This document shows, in pieces, positions 33,701 to 43,605 of a stretch of DNA of 64,000 nucleotides. The stretch is from positions 14,012,001 through 14,076,000 of the forward strand of contig NC_079878.1 in NCBI RefSeq assembly GCF_029227915.1, written 5' to 3'. This DNA comes from Hydractinia symbiolongicarpus (taxonomy: Eukaryota; Cnidaria; Hydrozoa; Anthoathecata; Hydractiniidae). The notes beneath the pieces were generated by a model that searched no databases, was not told the DNA's origin, and was given only the letters and a program-made list of their open reading frames with translations. The position numbers and the translations under genes were made by a program. Position 1 is the first letter of the stretch. Each line of letters opens with the position of its first letter.

Positions 33701-36443
33701 GGAGACATGATACATATCACCCATTGCTGTGCACCCACTGCCTTCTCCTACTATTGTTTTTCGACATTTGTGACACACACCTAGATGAAATGGTACGCCT
33801 TTCTATTATAAAACTAAAAAACAGATCATCATATCGAACTTTTAACTTCCAGAAACTTTCATGTAATTTCTCAAATTTTTCTTAAGGCCAATTTAAATCG
33901 TTAATTTAATGTTTTCTTTATAAAGAAAACATGTTTTACACGAGGATCACAGTTCAGGAATGTGTGTGTACATGTATGTCAGATGATTATTCTAATGCAG
34001 GGTATTGTGCAGATGTTTCAGGGGAAATCAGAAGAGTTTTCAAATAAATATTAAGCATATAATATTGGATTCCTATTTGTTGAATATCAAAATTTATCCA
34101 CTTAAAGTAAAAGTAACATTTTACAAGGTGCAGCTTATTTAATCAATATTGACAAAATAAGAATAAAAAAACTTACAAATTATTGTTGTAGTTAAGCAAA
34201 TTGATTAGAGATATATTTTAAAGAATGGTTATAGGTGGACATATTCTCTTAATCGGTAGTTTAGAAAAGGATTGTTTCGGTCTTCTACTCCAGTTTAAAG
34301 TACAACATGATTTGGGTTTTTTATGCAATGATTGATATATCAGCACTTTGATGGCGTTGTTTTTATCAATTTTTCATTATTGTATTTCCTTTTCTCAGGA
34401 TAAAATTATTTTACTGCTATTTTCAGTCATCTAATTCCATTAAGATAACTTACCATAAAAATCCGGATCATCCGTGCTCTCCAATCCTAAAGCTAACATT
34501 GCTGTCAATGCATCAAGTTCATCTTCTACACTTGACTTAGCTGGTTTTTCCATTATTTCTGGTGGTGGTGGTGGTGGGAACTCATCAGTAGGTGTTTTGA
34601 CTTCAGCACTTGATGGAGGATATACTTTTGCAGGTTTTGCTTTTACAGGTGGCGGAACCTTTTGAAGGGGTTTTGCTGCAGGTTGCCGTACTGATATGCG
34701 CACACTAAAACAAACATTATATATACAATATTAAAGGACAACAATATAAAATGTTACACTACCAAAAAGGGCTCAGCTATCACAACTTGATCTCCATGAG
34801 ATTATTGTTAAGACATTCCTTTTTCGGCGACATCAAAGGAAAATGAACACATCCACTTTGCCTGTCACAGACAGACACACTCTCTGTATTATTATAGAAA
34901 TTTACTCTTACTAGATTCACAAATATTTGTGTGTCTGTCTGTGACAGGCAAAGTGGATGTGTTCATTTTCCTTTGATGTCGCCGAAAAAGGGATGTCTTA
35001 AATGTTGAGTTTTCTAATGTTATGGCGCGACGTCAATAACACTATTTTAACGTCAAAATCCTATATTATATTAATGAAGCCATCACAAAGCACTTAAAAA
35101 TTTGAGGCCAAATAACTCAGAAACGAGGTGGTGATGATTTTTCACCTCATGGGTAACTAGGAACCACCTAGGACCAATTTGGGTAATTTTCCCAAACCTG
35201 GGTCCTCAAATCTGTCGTCATTAAAGAATGTTTAAACCCCAATATCTCTGCAACCGTTTGTCACAGGTACATGATCCCATACATTTTCTTGATTGAATTT
35301 AACTAAACTAAATTTTGCCAATTTTTTTTGTATCTGAACTGGTGATGTCAGCCTTCTGCCTAAGTGGATTTTTCCATTGGCCTTATCAACTAGTAATTAT
35401 ATAATATAATATTGTCAGTAACGAAAAATATGTTTTTGTTTGTATAATATATATATATAATATAATAGGGAAATACATAAGCAATTTACTGGTAATTTTA
35501 ATAGTATTTGCTAAGCTATTTTTTGCATGCTTTAACAAATTTATGTTCATTTTATTTTTTCTCCCTAGCATTTTTTAATTTTTTAGTCATGCTTCGTTTC
35601 TACATATTTCAACACCTTTTAAAATGTTGTAACAGTTCAATTTTAAATGTTGTATTTTAGCTAGCATTTAGGCAAATAATGTGTTTTCTTTCCTGCACAA
35701 CATGTTACGGCTGGTATACTTCAGATTAGTTAATTTTTTGTTTTTCTTGCTACTTCTCACACACATAAGTTTTGTATAAAATTGTTGTTGTATATAGTAA
35801 ATAAATAAAGCTGAAATAAATAAAGTAAAAAAATAAATAGCATAATAACAAAAAGTAACAAAAAACTCACACATAATAAATATATACATTGCTAGCTATG
35901 TGAATTTTTTTTTGTTTTTATCCCATTCCAAGGGTTCTACAAGATATTCTATTGTATGCATTATGTAAGGCATTATATATATATACATGTTATTATAAGG
36001 TTAACTATATATACCTCAAAAAGTAGGGTGAATATTAGTAATTTTGTTACCTTTCTGCGGTGTACATCTCCATTTTTCACCTTTTGCGTTAATCTTACAA
36101 CTGGTAAACAACCCTCTAGTTACAGTCTCAGAATAAACATAAAATTCTTTCAATCAATAGCCACTCAGTCTTTAACTAATATGGTAAACATGCTAATTGT
36201 TGTGTTGACCACAATGAAAAGAAAAAACAATACAGGGCAAAGGCTATTATTTTTCTTTACATATCGTCCATGCACTATGTATATATAATTACTCTTAAAA
36301 ATAATATATATTTAAGAAAAAATAAGTCAAGGTGTATCTCACCTGTTAGTCTTTATAACAGTTCCAGGAGTATTTTTTCTTCCATCTTTGCTGCTTATGA
36401 CATATGAGATGACTGGTGTTCTAACTTTTTGTGCAGTTGACAT
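30796..36443 (-). CDS. zyxin/LPP/TRIP6-type protein with three LIM domains
   Basis: Focal-adhesion scaffold that can shuttle to the nucleus. Exons: 36443-36343, 34704-34454, 33780-33679, 32927-32860, 32427-32249, 32133-32082, 31274-31206, 30942-30796, giving 322 residues with consistent phases. The N-terminal 116 residues contain the EVH1 ligand FPPPPPPE, the site by which zyxin-type proteins recruit Ena/VASP, and an LD-like helix ([17 protein letters not shown]). LIM1 starts at [23 protein letters not shown]2 at CVVCKEKI and LIM3 at [10 protein letters not shown], ending with [17 protein letters not shown]3 follows the zyxin/LPP pattern with extra residues before the second finger. The linker is much shorter than in vertebrate zyxin or LPP. 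The intron after exon 4 uses a GC donor (ATG|GCAAGT). Which of zyxin, LPP or TRIP6 is closest cannot be decided by eye. Confidence 0.93.
31637..32060. mobile_element. possible decayed DNA-transposon fragment in an intron
   Basis: A motif close to GGATAAGTGGAACATTCGCT, followed by an A/T run and TCCCTTGA, occurs twice in the same orientation (31638-31687 and 31999-32049). The right-hand one ends in TTGAGTGGTAACTGT. Such GGAAC/GATAAG ends resemble pogo/Tigger-group terminal repeats, but no transposase is present and the two copies are direct, not inverted. Confidence 0.35.
34811..34998. repeat. 70-bp nearly perfect inverted repeat
   Basis: The arm at 34811-34880 is the inverse complement of 34929-34998 with one mismatch seen (T at 34817, which would have to be C to pair), separated by 48 bp. 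The arm sequence is the start of the R1 family (GGCAAAGTGGATGTGTTCAT). The left arm is therefore an inverted partial copy of the right one, in intron 1 of the LIM gene. Confidence 0.93.
34929..35393 (+). mobile_element. R1 repeat copy with a Helitron-like 3' end
   Basis: This is the most complete R1 copy. It ends in a weak hairpin (CCTAAGTGGATTTTTCCATTGG), about ten bases, then CTAG followed by T at 35394. The end layout matches the Helitron-like units at 26.5 and 37.4 kb, although the interior is different. The R1 family may therefore also be a non-autonomous Helitron. The 5' end is obscured by the inverted repeat. Confidence 0.45.
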
Positions 36444-37320
36444 GGCAGTTCTTTTTGTGTAATTAATTTGGTATAAAAAACACTGCTATGCGATACTAAT
36501 CTGAAATTATTTCAATAAAAGCAATGAAATACCTGTGTGCATACTTTCAAAATGTTTACATGGGAATCTTAACTAAACCGGGAGGGGGTGTGGTATTGTT
36601 TTGGACTTGGTGATTCCCGGATTTTAAAACCCGAGGTTTGTTTCGGTGGAAGAAATAATAAAGATGTCTAAACATTGGTTAAAAGAAATATATACGTAAA
36701 AAAAAATAGTGTGCGAATGTTGAAATCCAAAATCCCCTTTGTTACATAAATTATTTTTGTTAAAAAAGTGTGTTGTACATAAAATAAACAAATCTCGACA
36801 ATAATAACCCCCTAAATATATACCGTAAAGTCACGGCAACCTAACTAGGATTTGTACGTGGCTACCAATGACGTTAGAATTATTTTAACTGGTTCAGTAA
36901 GCTACTTCAGGTCTTCTTTCTTCAGTAATGAAAAAGATGGCGGCGAAACTAAGCGAAAGTAAGGTAGCTTCTGGTTTTACGCCACAGTTGACTGGTTTTA
37001 AGACTTTATTTAAATATTTTTTTTCGAAAATGTATAAGATATATAATTCCATATAGGTTTTTATGCGATATTCCCATATTATTAATTCTTAGCTTACCAA
37101 TTTTTCTCAATTATTGAATCTGAATATGGCAGTCAGGGTAAGGGGCCTCTTCCATACTTACATTGCTTCTTTTCAAAGACACCCACCCTGAGAAACGTCC
37201 ACTCGTGGCAGTTATTTTTCCATAGAAAAAAACCTATCCTACAAAGGTGAAAAGCCTTTTCTGCGGTTCTTTAGTGGTCCCATGTTAGGGCGAAATAGCC
37301 TCTTCCTTCACCTTGAATTG
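36444..37320. promoter_or_regulatory. region between the divergent LIM-domain gene and RER1, with a YY1-type site
   Basis: The sequence AAGATGGCGGC at 36934-36944 is the consensus bound by YY1 and is common at metazoan promoters just downstream of start sites. It lies about 490 bases upstream of the LIM gene ATG on the other strand and 2.6 kb from the RER1 ATG. It could also mark a 5' untranslated exon of a + strand gene. No TATA box was assigned. Confidence 0.35.
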
Positions 37321-37326
37321 AATATA

Positions 37327-37550
37327 CTAGTCATTAACCTGTGGGAAAAATCCACGGGTTTTCCCGTCCTTTTTATACAGTACTGCGTGCATCTCGCTAC
37401 TTGCGCAGCTAAGCTACTATTTTGGCGTGACATACGGACAGACAGACGACGGCTGTTATTAAAGAGACTAGTCGTTAACCCATGGACAAATCCACAGGGT
37501 CGCCCGTCCTGTATATACACGTTCACGTGAAGAACACAAAAGTTGATTGT
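37327..37550 (-). mobile_element. Helitron-like mini-units, head to tail on the - strand
   Basis: On the - strand a 141-bp unit starts with TC at 37467 (TCTCTTTAATAACAGCCG) and ends with CTAG at 37330-37327, with T following. Its hairpin lies near 37336-37356. It is directly preceded by another unit that ends in CTAG at 37471-37468, with a hairpin at about 37479-37498. The 5' end of that second unit is not clear. The family is the same as at 26518-26824. Confidence 0.75.
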
Positions 37551-37667
37551 AGTGGGCAAAAACGTAGTTTCGAATTGCCACGAAAGAAACGTCCATTGCA
37601 CTTTGAGAGGTACCCACAAACATGCATTGGACGTTTCTCGTGGCAATGTGAGTATGGATGTGGCCCC

Positions 37668-38213
37668 TAAACACTTAATTAGGCGACGGTAGGCTAATTA
37701 GGGCAGACCACCTATTTAGGCGACTAATTGTAGTCTAGTTAGGACATATGTAACCTAGTTAACCTAGTGTCGCCTATTTAGGTGACGATAGCAAAATACT
37801 CAATAATTTAATGAAGATATTCTTTCACAAAACGCAAAAAAGATGGATGTGGTAACAAATACTTTGTTTGTTTTGTAACGTTTCTTTTTAAAAAAATCTT
37901 TGTCAAACAATACCACAATTCTGTTCGCCACATTTTGTGGCATGGATGGCTGAAATCCATTATTTAAAACAACAAATATTACCACATGAGGTTGGGGCCA
38001 TAAGCTGCCAATGCGCGATGCAAATAAGAGGATAATTGGTCAAAATTGGACAGATTTGATTCACGTAAAAATAGTAGTGCGAAACCAATGATTTTGACGT
38101 ATTTACAACAGAAAGTTTTCGTTCGCCTAGTTGACTACTGGTAGCCTAATTAAACTACATCACATTGCTTAACTAAACGCCTAATTAGGTCATGCCACTT
38201 AATTAGGTGTTTA
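37668..38213. mobile_element. 546-bp element with inverted ends and CCTAATTAGG motifs
   Basis: The left end TAAACACTTAATTAGG and the right end inverted, TAAACACCTAATTAAG, form imperfect terminal inverted repeats. The interior within about 110 bp of each end carries several more GCCTAATTAGG-like palindromes and related TTTAGGCGAC blocks. There is no coding sequence. This is a foldback or MITE-type element of undetermined superfamily. Confidence 0.55.
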
Positions 38214-38219
38214 CCCTGT

Positions 38220-39560
38220 ATACGGGACAACATTCACACAGAAAAAAGTGTGTTGTTGTAGTGTGTTGCTGTTGTTAGAGAAGACCAGCTAGCTAGTTAT
38301 TAAAGAGCCAGTAACAGGGGATTTTGTCCGTTGACATTTGCCTCTCCCACCCCCAACCCCCACCATCACTTTTCTTATAACAATTATAGCTTTACTTTTT
38401 CAGTTTACCTAGCCTTTAACATATATAGCTAGTTGCTGATACAGGGTAATTATAAGATACATACAGTATAATTAGCTGCTATTGTGGCTAAACCTAGATG
38501 GTGGAAAACAGAAAGTTTAGCTAGCTCTGCGAAAACTTTTATTGCCTTAAAGAAGTGTAGCTACGTTTGTTAGAGGGATTTTTTTTCAACAATTAATATG
38601 TGGGATTATAATTTTTTGTTTGTAACGATAAAATATGACTTAAACTTAACCAATTTTGATCAACTATTTTACTGCGTTTAATACCTGCTGCACACTTTTT
38701 ACCAGTTAATTATGGGTGCACAATTTTTAGGTGCCCTGACTATACATTATTTCCCCAACAGTTGTTGTTAGCTATAGCTACTTGCAGCTCTTATTTTACA
38801 ATGTCTTGTGTATATATGTGTTGTGTAACTACATAATTGCTGACATATTATTAAAATCTATAAGCTCTGAACGATACTTATTTGCTGGTACTAATTTGCT
38901 TATAAGATTGCACATAAGAAAACATTATGGGTCTGAAATGGTTGGATTGACCTAGCTTTGATAAATTGGACCTAATTTTAGTCTCTACTTACTTACGGAA
39001 GTGACAATGTTGTCATTTCTACCCATTCCCATGTTATTTTGCCTTAAAAAAATAACTGCAATGCAATGGCATCACTAATTTTATACAAGATAATGATCAT
39101 GCTAATCTGGTAGAGCAATGGCAAGGACAAAATCTTCAAATCAGAATCAACTTAGATTTTCATATATAATATGACTGAAGTACATATGGCAGTTAATTTC
39201 TGTGAAGAAAAGAAAGAAGAGAAAACAGTGATGATGAGAACAGAAAACTTGAGAAATCACCACAGACTGACAAAAAAAAAACATGCATACTTTTGTTAAA
39301 ACTGTTTTACTGCATCAGTTTTCAATTTACTCTGTATTTAGTCAGTATTTGCAGTCCAAATAACCATAAAATAAAATTACAGTAAACTTTATTCTAATAA
39401 TGGAAACTAAAACTCTTGTAAACTAATCGCTTGTTAATTTATATTAAAGCAAGTAATTCTTGTTCCTTTCAGTTAGTGAAAATACACTGATGTTGAACTA
39501 AAAGTTGATATATACAAAATAAAATAGAAAAATAGTGCAGTAATTCTGTGCTCACAAAAA
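38220..39560. other. upstream region of RER1
   Basis: AT-rich DNA without a recognised feature. A non-coding first exon of RER1 may lie here, but no donor/acceptor pair could be assigned. Confidence 0.35.
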
Positions 39561-39564
39561 AAAT

Positions 39565-41894
39565 ATGGATGCATTAAACCCAGAGGATGATTCACCTCCA
39601 TCAGCTTTCACTAGATTTTTCACTTCAATCGGACAGGTAAGCATCTATTTATTCCTTTAGTAGAATTAAAGTTTCCTATTTCGATCATAAGATATTTATA
39701 TACATCGAAATGTTAGAAGTGAGTAACCTATTACAATTTAAGAAAACTTTATATAGAAAAAAATGGTATGAATGGAAAAATAAAGTGAGATTTTTAAGAA
39801 ATAATTTTTGTGTTTGTAATATAATTGAAGTTTGTTGTTCTATCTGCATGTAAAATATATAAATATAAAAAGACATTTGTAAATTAAGAGACTGGTCAAC
39901 TTTTTACATCACTTTTATTTTTGCAAACAAACCATTGAAACTGAATTATCTTACTTTCAGCTGCTCATTCTGTTTGTTGATATTTCTTTTAGAGATACCA
40001 AACTATTCTTGACAAAACAGTTCCTCACACAGCGGGTAGATGGATTTTTACACTGGTTCTAGCTACATTCTATGCTATTAGAGTCTTCCTGCTCCAGGTA
40101 CAATATTTTATCCTCAAATTAAAATAAAACTTATCTTTTGGAATAGTGTCTGATAGTACAACATACATTATACAAAGCTAACATACATAATATTTTTATT
40201 TGCTGTGCCTGCTGATGTTCTGATACTACTTTGCTAGTTCTTTTCTTGTTTTCTATGACTTCAATGTGTTCAATCAAAAGTTTAAACTTTTGGACAAGTT
40301 CTAACTCAACTTAAGCTCTAACATTTCAAAAAGTCTAAAAACTTTTTGAAATGTGAATGTATGTTATTATTTTTTTGCTAATCTCGAAAAATGTTTTTAC
40401 AGGGCTGGTATATCATAACATATGCACTAGGAATATATCTTCTGAATTTATTTATTGGTTTTCTGTCACCGCGTATAGATCCAGCAATAAATTCTCGGAG
40501 AGGTTTGTTTATATCTACTCTATAATTTTGTGATTTGGAATTTGATCTTTAGATTGTTAGAACAATAAGAATGATTTTCAATGATAATTAAAATATAAAT
40601 ATAAGTTGCTTATAGTCTCAAAAGAATAACATTCACATTAGTGGTTTAAACAAAGTCAGCCTAAAATTTCGTTGACCTTTTTTGTCAGATCCAGACTTTT
40701 GTCACCTTTAAAAATTTTTTGTCGTGTAAGGTTGACTTTGTTTGTGCAGACACTGGTTTTGTAGGTTAACTTCAGCAAACCTGGCAAATTAATTCTAAAT
40801 TATAAACACATGCTGTTTTTGATAATAACATGACTCCAAACTTATTGGTATTAGCAATTTTTTTTGGTAGATTTTTTTGATGAGTTAGAAGAAGATGAAG
40901 ACGCGCCTGGCTTACCAACAAAATCAGATGAAGAGTTCAAACCGTTTATCAGGAAATTACCTGAATTTAAATTCTGGTATAGCTTTTTTGTTTGTTTGTT
41001 TATTTAAAGTTTGTGAATAGGTTCTTGGATGCTTTGCAGCTGCATTTTAAAATAAAGAAACCTCTGCAACGATTTTGCCATGCTTGATTATTACTTTCAA
41101 CGCTTATTATTGTTAAAAAAATGTGCTTGCAAAAGAATGAAAATCTTGAAAAATATTTCCAAAAACATTTCTGACTAGGTTTGAAAGATTGCCCCCCTAG
41201 TAAGATGTTATGTTTACACCTTTTTTAAATAATTTTATTTAGCCCTGTCGTTATTGGGTATTTTTTACATTACCTTGTGTACCTAGTTACTTTATATTGG
41301 TATAAAAAACGTTGACAACCGTTAAAAACTTAAACCTCTTATAGGCTGACAGCCTATAAAATAATAACATTCGAAATTACAAGATCATCAACAACAATTC
41401 CAGAACTCCTTTTTTGAAGCTCATATATATTTTTCAAAGCTGCAGTAGTATTTCTCAGAATGACAATTTTTTTTAATTTTTTTAAAAAAAATTTATTTCA
41501 GGTATTCTGGTAGCAAAGCTTTCGTAATCGCAACAACTTGCACTTTTTTCGATATGTTTAACATCCCTGTCTTTTGGCCAATCTTAGTCATGTATTTCTG
41601 CATATTATTCGTGTTAACTATGAAAAGACAAATCAAGGTATGATTTTTTTATCAGTTGTGATTTTGATTTCAAAATTGTCTAGTTAAAAGCAAATGACAG
41701 TACAGTTGATTCTTTGCTTGGTATTAGTTCTTTTTCAAACAATTGTGTGTGGACGTTTTTCGCCATTTTAACATATATTTATTTATAATTTTTTTTTATT
41801 ATAGCACATGATAAAATATCGCTATCTACCTTTCTCGCACGGCAAACGCAAATACAAAGGGAAACCAGATGGCGATCAAGTCACGCCGCAGTAG
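39565..41894 (+). CDS. RER1: RER1, Golgi-to-ER retrieval receptor
   Basis: Multi-pass membrane protein of the cis-Golgi that returns escaped ER membrane proteins and unassembled subunits in COPI vesicles. Exons: 39565-39636, 39993-40097, 40403-40502, 40871-40976, 41502-41637, 41805-41894; all GT-AG and in phase, giving 202 residues (human RER1 has 196). Seen in order are a short acidic N terminus, membrane pair 1 (GRWIFTLVLATFYAIRVFLL and GWYIITYALGIYLLNLFIGF), the family sequence LSPRIDP, an acidic loop, FKFWYSGSKAF, the second hydrophobic pair with FDMFNIPVFWPILVMYF, and the hallmark TMKRQIKHMIKYRYLPF. The ATG chosen gives the expected family N terminus. Confidence 0.97.
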
Positions 41895-43600
41895 AAGATT
41901 TAATATATATAGAAACTTATTTAAGACAGTCTTCTTCTGTCTAAAAAATTTCTGTAGGAATTTTCTTATTTTAAGCAATTTTGGTTAGGATGCTTCTCTT
42001 TTGTTCCATCCGTTCCATTTGATGTATTATCTTCAAGTAAGCGTACCCTTTGAAGTTTTTAAAAAGAGCACTCGCATGAAAAGCAACTTTAGTCGGCAGA
42101 GGTAGGACTGGGAACAACTACGGTATGTTTAGTCAATTGTGCTTATCCATTTGATCTGCCAGTTAATGTTTTGACTGTTGATAATCAAACGTTCAAGCTT
42201 CTTACCTCTTTAATGTCGTTTTTAATTTACCAACGAGATGGGAGCAAATTTTGTGTGGTTTTTTATTTCTATTTTTTAAACAACGGACAAGTTGTGTCAG
42301 ATATTTTAATGTTATTTTTTTTTCCGTTCTGTGTAATAGTACAATAATGTGTAAAAAAAATGTGTTTAAGTCAAACATTTCTTTTAACGTCCTTCGGTTT
42401 GTATGAATTTGTGGGTTGGCAGTAATCTTGGAATCCTGTAAAAAATTTGGATCAGATGGTGCGAGAATAGAAGAGCTTGGGAATTTAGTTTTTTTTTTCA
42501 AAGGCATTTTGTTGTACAAATCCTGGCACCAACTATATAAGTGAAAATTTTGTTTTCATGGTAAGCAATTATTTACAGAAAACCAGGACGAATTTTAATT
42601 CAGTCTTGAAAAAGTCAGAAAATGTAATGTTTTAAATAATAGCTAACTACAAAGATTATTCTTTTTTATATAAACCTTTTCCTCAGATTCGAAGACCTTA
42701 GGTTGGCTTAGCTGTCTAACATCGTTGACAACGTGTCTGCTGCCATATCAGTAAGAACAAAGAACAATCCTAAAGCTAATTTCATTGAATTATTGTTTTT
42801 TTTTTGGAATGGCCATTTCTTGCACTATGTTTGCTACAAAGGGAGGTACACGTTTATTCTAAATTGTCGTTTGTTTTGGTGAGAAATTCAAAGCCGCTAG
42901 CAATACCCAAAATACCACACAACCGCCTAGTCTGTCTGGAATATGAGTGCGATTTGTTGTCCAGTGAACTCTTTGTTGGACATTGTAAAAGTATTTTTCT
43001 GGGAATAACCTTCGAAAACCTGTTCAAATTGTTTTACCGAACTTGCTACAAGATTTTGTTGCCTAGTCTGCATTAACATATCCTGGGGGATCATTTCGCT
43101 TGATCAAGGGGACGTTTTTTCGAAAACTTTGTACACGAATTGCTGATATTTAGCACTTTTAGTTCCCCGGCTTGACCAGAAGTCTAATAGCAGCTCACTG
43201 TTAGTATCACAAAAGCCTCCACTCATAATTCGAAGTGAAGTATATAAAAGAAATTCAAATAATGATTGTATACGTGAGTGCCTCCACTCACGGAATATAT
43301 GAAATCACGACGAATATACCAGAAATGTGGAAATCGACAAAAATTGGAGATACAAAATTTATACGTAAAAAAAGTGAAAAAGTATAAAAAAAATAAAAAA
43401 ATTTACAATTGAAAACTTAAAATTAATCTCGAGAAGAAATTTGACTATATCTTTATGTCAACGTGATAATTGTTGGGAAAACCTTTATCTCGAATATAAC
43501 CCCCACATGCAAAATTCCTTTGGTTTCTTTGTTTCATCTTCCATTAAAAATGTGAATATCTTTGAGTTGAATTTATTGAGAATACAGTATATAGAGAGAT
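41895..43600. other. 3' flanks of RER1 and the hyaluronidase gene (convergent)
   Basis: The two genes end towards each other 1.7 kb apart. Frames at 42202-42519 (-) and 42804-43076 (+) show no domain or splice support and are most likely untranslated sequence. Confidence 0.4.
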
Positions 43601-43605
43601 CATCG

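Larger units (their letters stand above)
34705..36342 (-). other. intron 1 of the LIM-domain gene, holding an R1-type element
   Basis: A 1638-bp intron. Its 3' third (34811-35393) is repeat-derived; the rest (35400-36340) is AT-rich with no recognisable feature. Confidence 0.6.

Noticed and set aside
42202-43076. Separate genes between RER1 and hyaluronidase
   Set aside because: Frames lie in the likely 3' untranslated regions and show no recognisable domain or conserved splice structure.
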